From contig CAKURH010000027.1 of the NCBI GenBank assembly GCA_934675625.1, forward strand, positions 1 through 38,450: a stretch of 38,450 bases of DNA. The letters run 5' to 3'. A program made the position numbers and the translations under genes. The notes under the pieces were generated by a model. The model made no database searches. It had not been told where the DNA came from and worked only from the letters and a program-made list of their open reading frames with translations. Each line of letters opens with the position of its first letter. Position 1 is the stretch's first letter. Shown here piece after piece: positions 6,807 through 15,316 of this stretch. Origin of the DNA: an uncultured Kiritimatiellota bacterium (GTDB taxonomy: Bacteria > Verrucomicrobiota > Kiritimatiellia > RFP12 > UBA1067).

Positions 6807-9422
6807 TCATTTCAGGAGGCGAATCTCGTCGGCGGCCAGGCGCAGCGTCCGGCGCGTCCCCTTCTCGTCCAGCGTCACGGTCTGCGCCTCGTCCGTCGCG
6901 TTCACGAGCACGACGGCCCGACGCCCGTCGTGCGCCTCATAGGCGTTGCAGAAGACGACGGGCTTCTGGAGCGCGTACGGCTTTTCTCCGGGAGGCGTGA
7001 CCATGTAGGGCTGCGTGGCGCAGGTCATGCGCGGCGGCTTCACCGAGCGGCCATGCGCCAGCCAGTCGCGCCCCTCGCCGTGGTAGAGCGCCACCCAGCG
7101 CTTCATGAAGGCGTCGTAGGCGCCGCGCCCGGAGAGGACGACCTCCCGGGTCGATCCGTCCGCGCGCACCTCCTCGAGCGCCATCCCGTCGATCCACACC
7201 GTCGCCTCGCCCGCCACGTGCATCATGACGCGCAGGTGGTTTGCGCCCGCCGGGACCTCGAAGTCGCGCGACACGTGCGCCCAGCCGGCCTCCGGCTTCG
7301 GGAACGGGAGCGAGCCGCCCTTGCCGTTCGCGCCGAGGAAGCAGAAGTTGACGCTGCTCGGACGGGACGCGTACCCCGTCTTCAGCCACCCCGAAAGCCG
7401 ATAGGTCCCGCCCGCGCGGAACGAGCCGTCGGTCAGATCGACGTTCTGCGCCACATGGACGGCCGTCTCGCCCGCCTTCACCTCCAGACGGATGGCGCGC
7501 GCACCGTCGTGCTTCGTCGCGGCATCGACGAACAGGCGACCGTCATACGACACGCCGTTGTAGCTGCCGAGTTTCCCCCAGCCACGAAAGCCGCCCGTGG
7601 CGGTGACGTCCTCAAAACGTCCGTTCACGAGCGCCGGACTCGCGTCGCCGAGATCCCTCTCGGATGGCGTGAGAAACGGGATCTGCCCGTCGGCCGCCGT
7701 ATGTGCCTGCCAGATGCGGTTGCCGCGCCGGGTGTTCGACTGGAAGCACGGCAGGCGGTCGTGGTAGATGTAGTTGAACACGCTCGCCCACTCGTCCGCA
7801 AGGCTCTCGCAGTCGCGGTAGTCCTGGATGCCGACGAGGTGGTTGAAGAACTCGTTCGGCTCCTCCACGCCCACGATGGCGTCCGGCTGGACCGTGCGCA
7901 TCGTCTCGCGCATCGTGCGCAGCTGGTCAAGGAAGTCCGCGCTCTTCCACAGCCCCTCGCCGGGGCCGTGCGGGTGGCCCTTCGCCCAGCACGCCGGGTA
8001 CAGGCCGCCGACGACCTGATCCACCTGGAGCATCTCGCAGCCGAGCTTCGCGAGCGGCAGGCAAATGTCGCGGTTCCACCAGTTGCGCGTCCACGGGTCG
8101 CCGCCGCACAGGCAGGCGCAGTCGCCGCCCCTGAGCCAGAAGGGCGTGCGCACGTAGCGCGCGCCGTCGCGGTTGGAGATGGCGTGCGGCGCGGCAATCC
8201 GCTCGAAGCGCGCGCGGTCGTCCCACGCGAACGTGCCGTCGGGCCGCTTGTCAAAGGTCAGCGTCCAGTGATACCCGCTCGGCCAGGGGAAGGCGTGGGA
8301 TCCAAGCGCCTTCAGGTCGGACACGAGCTGCGCGAAGGTCGCGTCGTCCGGGACGACGGGGAAGTAGTCCGGCCCCACCCACGTGCCGGTCTTCTCCCAG
8401 CCCCAGTAGGCCGTCACGATCGGCGCGGCGGGGAATTCCCTCTTCCAGTAGTCCCGCATCCACGCGCGGATGCGGTCGGGATCCTTCAGCCACTCGCGCG
8501 TGAAGCGCACCATCGCGGGGGCGTCGCGCATCCAGGCGGGGATGTCGTCGCGGTCGCGGAACGGCTTCGTGGCCCAGGCCTGCTTCTGCGCCCAGGCGCG
8601 GTAGAGATCCGCCGCGTCATGCCACGTGCAGGGATCGTCCGGCGTCCCCTCGAAGCCGCCCGTCACGAGATCGTACGCCTGCACGACGTCGCCGGTGTCG
8701 AAGCCGAGGCGGCGGCTTGTCACGAGGAAGCCCGCCGGAACGCGCTCGCCGCCGAGGTACTTGCAGTATCCCGCGCCGTCCTCCGCCGCGAAGTAGAGGC
8801 CCGCGCGGTCGTCGTAGACCGTCGCGAACTGCGCGGCAAGCGTACCGGGCCGCTTCGCGTAGACCCGCCAGCCGACGTCCTTCTCGCCGGGGCTGTACGT
8901 GACGCCGCCTTTCGACCCGCCGTAGACGAACCGGTCGTCGCCGGCGTCCGAGCCGAGGACGGGCGCGACAAGGATGTGCGGGTAGGTCGTCTCTTCGAGC
9001 GCCCAGCCGTCCGCCATCTTCACGGAGATGCCCCAGCGGACATAGGCATCGACGCCGCGCACCGTGCAGACGACAGCGCGCACGCCCTCCTTCCGGAAGC
9101 CGCCGTAGACGAGCCTCACGCCGTCCGCCGCCGGCTCGATGCGGAACGTCGCCGCATCGGCCGCGCAGACCTCGACGCTCTTCGTGAAGTCGTCCGCGCG
9201 CGTCGCCTTCAGGTAGAAGAGCGGCATCCGGCCCGTCGCCGGCGCGAGTTCCGCGCCCTGCGCCGTGACGAGGCGCGAGACCGCGCCATTGGCGTCCTCC
9301 GCAAGCTCGACCGTCAGCGTGCCGCTCGTCACGACGGCCGCCGCCGCCACCGACAGGGAAGACAGGAAAGCCGCAACGACGACAGCGGCCGCGCATTGAA
9401 TATTCTTCATGTGCGTTTTCAT
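6807..9422 (-). CDS. DUF6259 family putative glycoside hydrolase with inserted carbohydrate-binding module
   Basis: 871 residues from ATG 9422 (8 bases after the SD; the ATG at 9428 is too close). Numbering below counts from 9428. Signal peptide about 10-30; N-terminal beta-sandwich to about 280; TIM-barrel-like region about 295-590 with PAWMRDAPAM, CEMLQVDQ (Asp470) and VGVEEPNE (Glu522/523/526). These acidic residues are conserved in the paralogue next door, so they are catalytic candidates by inference. Residues about 597-755 form a CBM4/9-like jelly roll (VNGRFEDV, YRLSGWLKTG, ATVWIDGMALEEV) absent from the paralogue. After it the DUF6259 sequence resumes with LYHGEGRDWLAHGR and a small C-terminal beta domain. 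Probably exported; substrate unknown. Confidence 0.75.
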   Translation of the reverse strand: MKTHMKNIQCAAAVVVAAFLSSLSVAAAAVVTSGTLTVELAEDANGAVSRLVTAQGAELAPATGRMPLFYLKATRADDFTKSVEVCAADAATFRIEPAADGVRLVYGGFRKEGVRAVVCTVRGVDAYVRWGISVKMADGWALEETTYPHILVAPVLGSDAGDDRFVYGGSKGGVTYSPGEKDVGWRVYAKRPGTLAAQFATVYDDRAGLYFAAEDGAGYCKYLGGERVPAGFLVTSRRLGFDTGDVVQAYDLVTGGFEGTPDDPCTWHDAADLYRAWAQKQAWATKPFRDRDDIPAWMRDAPAMVRFTREWLKDPDRIRAWMRDYWKREFPAAPIVTAYWGWEKTGTWVGPDYFPVVPDDATFAQLVSDLKALGSHAFPWPSGYHWTLTFDKRPDGTFAWDDRARFERIAAPHAISNRDGARYVRTPFWLRGGDCACLCGGDPWTRNWWNRDICLPLAKLGCEMLQVDQVVGGLYPACWAKGHPHGPGEGLWKSADFLDQLRTMRETMRTVQPDAIVGVEEPNEFFNHLVGIQDYRDCESLADEWASVFNYIYHDRLPCFQSNTRRGNRIWQAHTAADGQIPFLTPSERDLGDASPALVNGRFEDVTATGGFRGWGKLGSYNGVSYDGRLFVDAATKHDGARAIRLEVKAGETAVHVAQNVDLTDGSFRAGGTYRLSGWLKTGYASRPSSVNFCFLGANGKGGSLPFPKPEAGWAHVSRDFEVPAGANHLRVMMHVAGEATVWIDGMALEEVRADGSTREVVLSGRGAYDAFMKRWVALYHGEGRDWLAHGRSVKPPRMTCATQPYMVTPPGEKPYALQKPVVFCNAYEAHDGRRAVVLVNATDEAQTVTLDEKGTRRTLRLAADEIRLLK

Positions 9423-9445
9423 GGTCATGTTCCTTTCTCTTGTTT
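9418..9445 (-). promoter_or_regulatory. Conserved translation-start cassette, copy 2
   Basis: Identical over 28 bases to 6744-6771: AGAAAGGAA plus two closely spaced ATGs on the minus strand. It precedes the DUF6259 gene and argues for the inner ATG (9422) as the start. Confidence 0.6.
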
Positions 9446-9480
9446 CGTTTTTGTGGATTAGAGTCTTGAGGGTCAGAGTT

Positions 9481-12400
9481 TCAGTATCGCTTCAACTGCA
9501 AGGCATTGGGCCCCAACGTCAGCCTGTGCCACCCGTCACCCAGCCGATAGGCGACATCCTGACGCTCGCTTGTCGCATTCCCGAAGACAAGCGCCCGACG
9601 ACCGTCCAGAGACTCGTAGGCTGCGCAGAAGACCGCCGGCATATCCGTCCGCGCCGTGCCCTCGCCGCGAAAATCGTGTACGTAGCGAACCGTCCGGCAG
9701 TTCACCTGCGGCGGACGGACATGCCGCCCGTGCGCCAGCCAGTCACGCCCTTCGCCGTGGTAGAGGTTGACCCATCGCGACAGGAACGCACGCGTCTTTC
9801 CAGGGAACGCGTTCTCGAACTTCAGTTCTCGGTCGTGGAAACGCGCGTACGGCATGTGGCCTTCGACCGCCGCATGCGTCCACCAAAAACTGTTGCCGTT
9901 GCTGACGTCCGTCTGGAAGAGCGCGACGTATTCGTGGTAGAGGTAGCCGAAGACATCCGCCCACTCCCAGTCATACTGATTCATGAAGGCGAAGCGGCAG
10001 TTGCGGTAATCCTGAAGGAACAGCATGTCGAGAAAATGCTCGTTCGGCTCCTCGAACGACAGGACGAACCCCGGTTCAATCCGACGGGCGGCCGCGATCG
10101 CCTCTTCAAATTGCAGACGCATGTCGGTCGTCTTCCACAGGCCCTCGCCCGGCTTGTGCCCGTGCCGCGTCGACCAGCATTCCGGCACGTGAGCCCCCGT
10201 GTCCTGATCGACCTGAATCATCTCGGCGCCGCGCTTCACGAGTTCAAGGCAGACGTTCTTCGTCCAGAAATCTCGCGCCGACGCCGAACCCGGACAGAGA
10301 CAGGCCCGTTCGCCTCCCGCCAACCAGTCCGGCGTATCCGTGTTGAGCGTCACGCCGTCGCGACGCACGCAGGACATCGCAGGACCGTCCTGCCGGACAA
10401 AATCGTTCCGGAAGTCAAGGCGGAACGTGCCATCGGGACGCCGCCCCCGCGTGAGCGTCCACCAATGTCCGCTCGGCCACGGCCACGGATGGGCGTTAAA
10501 GGTCTTGAGATCCGCCATCGTCGCACGCGTGACCGCATCGCTCGGATGCATCGGGAAATAGTCGAGAGAGACCCACTCGCCGTGCTTCTCCCACCCGACA
10601 AGGCCAGCCACGACGGGGACACCGGGGTGACGCGCCGTCCAGTAGTCGGCGAAGAAGTCGTGTATCGCCTTGGGGTTTTCGACCCACGGCCTGCAGAACG
10701 TAAGCAGTGCCGGCGCGTCCTTCATCCAATCCGGCAGATCCGCCCGCCGCTTGAGCGGCGTCCGACACCACCGCTGCGTCAAGGCCCACTTTTTGTAGAG
10801 GTCTGCCGCGTCATACCAGTCGACCGGACGCGCACCGTCGCCGTCAAAGGCCGACATCACGATGTCGTAGTCCTGGCGGTCTTTCGTCTCGGAGTAGTCG
10901 AATCGCCGCCAACGAAAGTCAAACCCGGCCTCGCCCAAGACGAACTCGACGTCCTTGGCCGTGCCGTTCCCGTCCTCGCACGCGCAGTAGAAGCCAGCCG
11001 TCGCATCCCAGAACGTGAGGAACTGGGCGGCCAGCGAACCCGGCTGAAGCCCGTAGACGCGGCTTCGCCGATAGGCCGCCGCCCGCACGGGACGTGGATC
11101 CTTCGGATTGAAGCGCGGCCCTCCCGGATTCCGCAGAATGCCAGAGTGCCCGTTTCCGGCAAGCACGGCGTCATCTCGCCCCGTCCGTCCAATCGCCGTC
11201 GTCAAGGCCAACCGTGGGAAATCCGTCGCATAAAGGGCCCAGCCCTCCGTCGGCGTCGCGGAAATGCGCCAGCGGAGTTTTCCTTCCCGCACGTCTCGAC
11301 GGACACCGACGACAACCTCCTTCAGCACACCGATGTCCCGATACATGAACACGACACCATCCGCCGTCGGCTGCACCCGCACGCTCTTCGCCAGTCCCGC
11401 ATGCACATTTGTCGTCACCGTCGGATCGCCCGCCCGACACAGCTCGATGCGCCAGATCTCCGGCTGGACGGCTCGCCGCATCTCCAAGAAGTCGACGCCC
11501 TTGGCGGACATCAGACGGAGCGGACGCCCCCGTCCGTCAAATTCGGCCCGAATCGAATCCGCGTCCACGCAGACGGACGGATGTCCGCCAGCCGTCGAGT
11601 CGGACACCGCACACAGGCCCTTCACGGCGCGGTCGTAGCCGCCGTCCACCGTGAACGACTGCTCGCCCTTCGGGCGCCACCCGTGCGTCGAGCCCTGCAC
11701 GTAGGTGATTTTCTTCGGCACGGGAAGCGCGTTGTAGAGCGCGGTGAGCGAGGACGGCGGACTCACGTAGTCGCCGAGACCTGCAAAAGAGATCGCCACT
11801 GGGCACGTCACGCGCCGCGCCGCGAAGACGAGGTCGTAGTAGGCGAGCGCGGGTGCGTCCGTCTTGGGGCGGTAGGTCGACTTGAGGCGGCCCAGCGTGT
11901 CCTGCCCCGTCCAGTCGCAGCCCCACGTGCCGTTCGTGACGAGGCGCGTCACCCGGTGGAAGCGCGAGGCCGCCGTCAGCGCCTGCCAGCCGCCCTGGCT
12001 CCCGGCGCTGACCTCCAGCGTCCGCCCGTCCCACTCCGGGAGCGTCACGAGCCACTGGAGATAGCGGATTGCGCGCATCGCCACGCCCTGCCAGTAGCTC
12101 GTCTCGCGGTCGGCGTTCGACTCGGGGTCCATGCCGTAGCCGTAGCCCGGCTTCGCGATCGACTTGAAGAAGTCCTTGATGTACGCTTCTCCCCGTCCGA
12201 GGTCGTAGCCGTTCACGTTGATCTCCATGCGGATCCGGTCGTGCGGCCCGCCCTTCGGCACGGGCATCTCCTCCATCGCCGCGCCCCGGTAGCACGCGAG
12301 GATCGGCATCCGGTTCGTGGCGCTCGCCGCGACGGGCACCGTGAGGTAGCCCGTCACGGGGCGCGGCCCGGCGCAGGCGACCTTCACCGCGTAGAGCCGC

Positions 12401-12990
12401 ACCGCCTTGTCCGCGCACGGCATCTCGCGCCGCTCGGCGGTGACCGGCACGGCGGCGAGCCGCCGCTCGACGGATGCCCAGAAGGCCTCGTAGTCCGCCG
12501 GCTCCTTCCCGCCCTTCACGGCATGCGGCGCGACGCCCGCGCCGCCCTTGAAGAAGACGCGCTTCTCCCACTTGTGGTTCTTGGGTACGCGCTTGCCGTC
12601 TTTCGTGACGACGTTTGCCTCGATGCAGACGAACCCCGGTTTTTCGCTTTTCGTGCGCAGGACGAGCGGCTCCTTGACGGGCAGGGGCGCGCGCCCCCGC
12701 TCCACGAGGCCGTCGTCGCCGCGCCGCTCCCAGTCGAGGAAGTAGGTGTCCGCCGGCACGGTGTTCGTCATCCCCTCCAAGACGAGCGAGAACGCCATCT
12801 CCTCGCCCGGCGCGTAGAACATCCTGCCGCCCGGCGTCGTCCCCCGGATCAGCGCCGAGTCCCAGTCCAGCGCGCCCGCGCCCCACGCGGCGAACGCATT
12901 CAGCGTCGCCGTGAGAGCCGCAATCCGCAGCAGGGAGCGTTTACCCCCCCCCCCCCCCCTAAGGGGGGGATAAAAGCGAGATCTTTTCAT
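9481..12990 (-). CDS. CE7-type acetyl esterase fused to a DUF6259 putative glycoside hydrolase
   Basis: 1169 residues. A Gly run (residues 12-16) encoded by a G16 tract precedes the hydrophobic signal segment LLRIAALTATLNAFAAWGAG. Residues about 150-465 resemble acetyl xylan esterase (AXE1, CE7): a nucleophile elbow AGSQGG with Ser331, acid Asp407 in GLGDYVSPP, and His436 in STHGW, giving a full triad. Residues about 470-1169 are DUF6259, with PDWMKDAPAL, AEMIQVDQ (Asp928) and SFEEPNE (Glu980/981), ending LYHGEGRDWLAHGR and a C-terminal beta domain. The likely role is deacetylation plus cleavage of an acetylated glycan by one exported protein. The SD AAAGGTGG overlaps the stop of the upstream oxidoreductase gene. 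Expression may vary with G-tract length. Confidence 0.8.
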   Translation of the reverse strand: MKRSRFYPPLRGGGGGKRSLLRIAALTATLNAFAAWGAGALDWDSALIRGTTPGGRMFYAPGEEMAFSLVLEGMTNTVPADTYFLDWERRGDDGLVERGRAPLPVKEPLVLRTKSEKPGFVCIEANVVTKDGKRVPKNHKWEKRVFFKGGAGVAPHAVKGGKEPADYEAFWASVERRLAAVPVTAERREMPCADKAVRLYAVKVACAGPRPVTGYLTVPVAASATNRMPILACYRGAAMEEMPVPKGGPHDRIRMEINVNGYDLGRGEAYIKDFFKSIAKPGYGYGMDPESNADRETSYWQGVAMRAIRYLQWLVTLPEWDGRTLEVSAGSQGGWQALTAASRFHRVTRLVTNGTWGCDWTGQDTLGRLKSTYRPKTDAPALAYYDLVFAARRVTCPVAISFAGLGDYVSPPSSLTALYNALPVPKKITYVQGSTHGWRPKGEQSFTVDGGYDRAVKGLCAVSDSTAGGHPSVCVDADSIRAEFDGRGRPLRLMSAKGVDFLEMRRAVQPEIWRIELCRAGDPTVTTNVHAGLAKSVRVQPTADGVVFMYRDIGVLKEVVVGVRRDVREGKLRWRISATPTEGWALYATDFPRLALTTAIGRTGRDDAVLAGNGHSGILRNPGGPRFNPKDPRPVRAAAYRRSRVYGLQPGSLAAQFLTFWDATAGFYCACEDGNGTAKDVEFVLGEAGFDFRWRRFDYSETKDRQDYDIVMSAFDGDGARPVDWYDAADLYKKWALTQRWCRTPLKRRADLPDWMKDAPALLTFCRPWVENPKAIHDFFADYWTARHPGVPVVAGLVGWEKHGEWVSLDYFPMHPSDAVTRATMADLKTFNAHPWPWPSGHWWTLTRGRRPDGTFRLDFRNDFVRQDGPAMSCVRRDGVTLNTDTPDWLAGGERACLCPGSASARDFWTKNVCLELVKRGAEMIQVDQDTGAHVPECWSTRHGHKPGEGLWKTTDMRLQFEEAIAAARRIEPGFVLSFEEPNEHFLDMLFLQDYRNCRFAFMNQYDWEWADVFGYLYHEYVALFQTDVSNGNSFWWTHAAVEGHMPYARFHDRELKFENAFPGKTRAFLSRWVNLYHGEGRDWLAHGRHVRPPQVNCRTVRYVHDFRGEGTARTDMPAVFCAAYESLDGRRALVFGNATSERQDVAYRLGDGWHRLTLGPNALQLKRY
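12944..12969. repeat. G16 coding tract with C7/G7 palindrome (C16-TAA-G7 on + strand)
   Basis: On the coding (minus) strand C7-TTA is followed directly by G16, starting about 20 bases after the ATG of the esterase-DUF6259 gene. The C7 can pair with part of the G tract. A change in tract length not divisible by three would abolish translation of the 1169-residue protein. This is the structure of a slipped-strand contingency locus. Confidence 0.7.
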
Positions 12991-13004
12991 CGGACGCCCA
13001 CCTT

Positions 13005-14411
13005 TCAGAACTTATAGCCGTTCTCGTAGTGGCTGTGCAGGAGCGCGTCCGCCGCGTCGTTGCCGTTCGTCACCTTCATCGCCACCGGGTCGAACGCCAC
13101 CGGCTTCTGCGTCTGGAGGGCGAGGTTGCCGAGCTGGACGAACTCCGTGATGTACTGCGCGAAGTCGAAGTTGCAGCTCGCGGCCTCGCCTCCCTTGCAG
13201 GCTTCCAGCCACTCGCCGTAGATCCAGCCCGGACGGCGCGGCTTCGTGCGCGGCAGCGCAGCCGCCTGCGCCTCCAGCGCCTTGTCGAAGAAGACGAGCT
13301 TGCAGTCCAGCGGCTTCATCGCGTCGAAGAGCAGAACGCCCTTCGTGCCGTAGTAGAGCACGCCCTCCGCCGGCAGCCGATACGCGCCCGCCGCCTTCGG
13401 CGTCGGCGGCAGCAGCCCGCCGTCGTACCACGTCAGGCGCACGGGATGCCCGTACTTGCACGTCGCGTAGTCGTAGGTGACGATGCTCGACAGCGGGAAG
13501 GCGACTTCGCTCACGCGCGACGAGCTCGCCTCGATGCGCGTCGGCCACTTGAGATCGAGCGCACGGTAGATCGTGTTCGCGCGATGGCAGCCCATGTCGC
13601 CGAGCGCGCCCGCGCCGTACTCGAACCAGCCGCGAAAGTTGAACGGATGGTACACCGCATCGCCGCACCACGCCTCCTTTGAAAGCTTCTCATAGGGCGC
13701 GTGCTTGCCCCACTTCGAGGCGAACGGCACGCGTTTCGCAGGGCCGCACCACATGTTCCAGTCGAAGCCATCCGGAATCGGATCCTCCCAGTCGGGAAGC
13801 TCCGCCATGCCCTGCGGCCAGACGGGACGACGACTCCACGCCGCGACGTCCGTGATCTCGCCGAGAAGCCCCGCGTCGAGGATCTCGTAGAGGCGGACGC
13901 TCGCCTCGTCGTTCGACGTGCAGGCCGTGACCTGCGTCGCCGTGCCGGCCTTCTTCGCCGCCGCGACGACGGCGCGGCACTCGTCCACCTTGCGCGTCAG
14001 CGGCTTCACGCAGCAGACGTGCTTCTTCGCCGCGAGCGCGTCGAGCGTGACGAGCGTGTGCCAGTGGTCGGGACAGCCGCAGTAGATCGCGTCGGCCTTG
14101 TCCGCCTCCGTGCGCAGCATCTCGCGGTAGTCCTTGTAGAGGCGCGCGTCCGGGAACTTGTCGAAGGTGCGCTTCGCGTAGGTCCAGTCGAGGTCGCAGA
14201 GCGCAATGACCTCGAAGCCGGCCTTGCGGCAGTCCGGGAGCTGGCTGAAGCCGATGCCGCCCACGCCGACGCCGGCGAGCGTGATGCGGTTCGAGGGGGC
14301 GTTCGCGCCGAAGACGGACGCGGGGACGATGGTCGGGGCCGCGCCGGCGGCGAGCATGCCGCCGATGAAGCGCTTGCGTGTCGTGAGGTTTTCGTTCTTT
14401 GTGCTGTTCAT
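13005..14411 (-). CDS. Tat-exported Gfo/Idh/MocA family oxidoreductase
   Basis: 468 residues from ATG 14411, chosen because AAAGGAAC lies 8 bases upstream and the protein then begins with a Tat-like signal (TTRKRFIGGMLAAGAAPTIV; Lys replaces the second Arg). The frame stays open further upstream, but that extension overlaps the preceding gene and is spurious. A Rossmann nucleotide-binding motif follows (GVGVGGIGFS), then CVKPLTRKVDEC in the position of the usual EKP motif, and GDMGCHRANTIY carrying the conserved Asp-His. The family uses NAD(P) to oxidise or reduce sugars; exported members pair with DUF1080 hydrolases in 3-keto-glycoside pathways. It lies 29 bases downstream of a DUF1080 lipoprotein gene, which supports that pairing. 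Confidence 0.85.
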   Translation of the reverse strand: MNSTKNENLTTRKRFIGGMLAAGAAPTIVPASVFGANAPSNRITLAGVGVGGIGFSQLPDCRKAGFEVIALCDLDWTYAKRTFDKFPDARLYKDYREMLRTEADKADAIYCGCPDHWHTLVTLDALAAKKHVCCVKPLTRKVDECRAVVAAAKKAGTATQVTACTSNDEASVRLYEILDAGLLGEITDVAAWSRRPVWPQGMAELPDWEDPIPDGFDWNMWCGPAKRVPFASKWGKHAPYEKLSKEAWCGDAVYHPFNFRGWFEYGAGALGDMGCHRANTIYRALDLKWPTRIEASSSRVSEVAFPLSSIVTYDYATCKYGHPVRLTWYDGGLLPPTPKAAGAYRLPAEGVLYYGTKGVLLFDAMKPLDCKLVFFDKALEAQAAALPRTKPRRPGWIYGEWLEACKGGEAASCNFDFAQYITEFVQLGNLALQTQKPVAFDPVAMKVTNGNDAADALLHSHYENGYKF

Positions 14412-14440
14412 GTCAGTGTTCCTTTCAGGCTGTTGGGAGT

Positions 14441-15151
14441 TTAGAGTTCCTTGATTTCGATGTTGCGGAAGCGCACGGGCATCGTGTGTCCGAGAAAGCC
14501 GATGAGGCCAGACTTGTTGTGGAGGCCGGGATGGGGCTTGCCGTCCGGCGTCTTCCCATCCGTCGACAGGTCCTTGACGCTCGTCGCAAGAATCGTGACG
14601 CCGTTCAGGACGACCGTCACGTCCTCGCCGACGGCGGTGATCTCGTAGTCGTTCCATTCGCCAACGGGACGGAGATGGCCCTTCTGCGCGGCGACGACAC
14701 CATAGATCGAGCCGCAGTATTGCCAGGCCTTGTTGTTCTGCTTGAGCGAGCCCGTGTCGTCGAGGATCTGGATCTCCATGCCGTTGTAGGCGGCATCGCC
14801 GAGCACCTTGTTGCCGCCGACGAGCGCGCCGCCGTCGAGACATTCGCGGCCCGCGCGGATCGCGAAGCCGTTGTTGCCGTTCGGCACGAGCTTGAACTGG
14901 AAGCGTGCGGAGAAGTCGGCAAGCTCCTTTTCATAGAAGAGGTTGCCGAAGTTCTTCGGGCCCTCCCTGAAGACGAGTTCGCCGTTCTCAACGTAAAAGA
15001 GATGCGTCGCGCCCGTCCAACCGGCGAGGTCGCGCCCGTTGAAGATCGGATGGTAGCCGTCGCCCGCGCGCTGCGGACACGTCGCGCAGCCCGCCAGCGC
15101 CAGCCCAAGGGCGGCCAGTGAAAAAGCCTTCGTCATCGTTGCCTGATTCAT
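14441..15151 (-). CDS. DUF1080 family lipoprotein (3-keto-glycoside hydrolase type)
   Basis: 236 residues, the usual length for a single-domain DUF1080 protein. The N-terminus has a lipoprotein signal with lipobox LALAGC, so it is probably anchored to a membrane and faces the periplasm or surface. Family motifs: YHPIFNGRDLAGW, GNNGFAIRAG, YNGMEIQILDD, GEWNDYEITAVG, VVLNGV and the C-terminal GLIGFLGHTMPVRFRNIEIK. It starts a probable six-gene operon behind the element at 15241-15306. With the next gene (Gfo/Idh) it forms a plausible oxidise-then-hydrolyse pair for glycosides. AAAAGGAAC lies upstream with a rather long spacer of about 11 bases. Confidence 0.88.
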   Translation of the reverse strand: MNQATMTKAFSLAALGLALAGCATCPQRAGDGYHPIFNGRDLAGWTGATHLFYVENGELVFREGPKNFGNLFYEKELADFSARFQFKLVPNGNNGFAIRAGRECLDGGALVGGNKVLGDAAYNGMEIQILDDTGSLKQNNKAWQYCGSIYGVVAAQKGHLRPVGEWNDYEITAVGEDVTVVLNGVTILATSVKDLSTDGKTPDGKPHPGLHNKSGLIGFLGHTMPVRFRNIEIKEL

Positions 15152-15240
15152 TTTCGTTCGTTCCTTTTCTTTGTTTCAGATGTGTTGGAAACGCGTCCGT
15201 CGCCGACCTGCGAACAGCCGACTCGTTCACGTTGATGCGT

Positions 15241-15306
15241 ATTATACCAAAAATTTTGGACAATAGCACCAATAATTCGTAAAAATTTTACGCCAACAAA
15301 ACGAAA
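15241..15306 (-). promoter_or_regulatory. Promoter with double-palindrome operator, copy 2
   Basis: Minus-strand -10 box TATAAT (15246-15241) preceded by CCAAAAATTTTGG (15247-15259) and, 18 bases further upstream, CGTAAAAATTTTACG (15278-15292). It aligns base by base with 2316-2378 with few differences. The leader to the DUF1080 lipoprotein start is about 90 bases. Confidence 0.68.
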
Positions 15307-15316
15307 GAAAACCAAG

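Noticed and set aside
14412..14843. N-terminal extension of the Gfo/Idh protein to 14843
   Set aside because: It overlaps the DUF1080 lipoprotein gene, is Arg-rich, and would bury the Tat signal. The SD supports ATG 14411.
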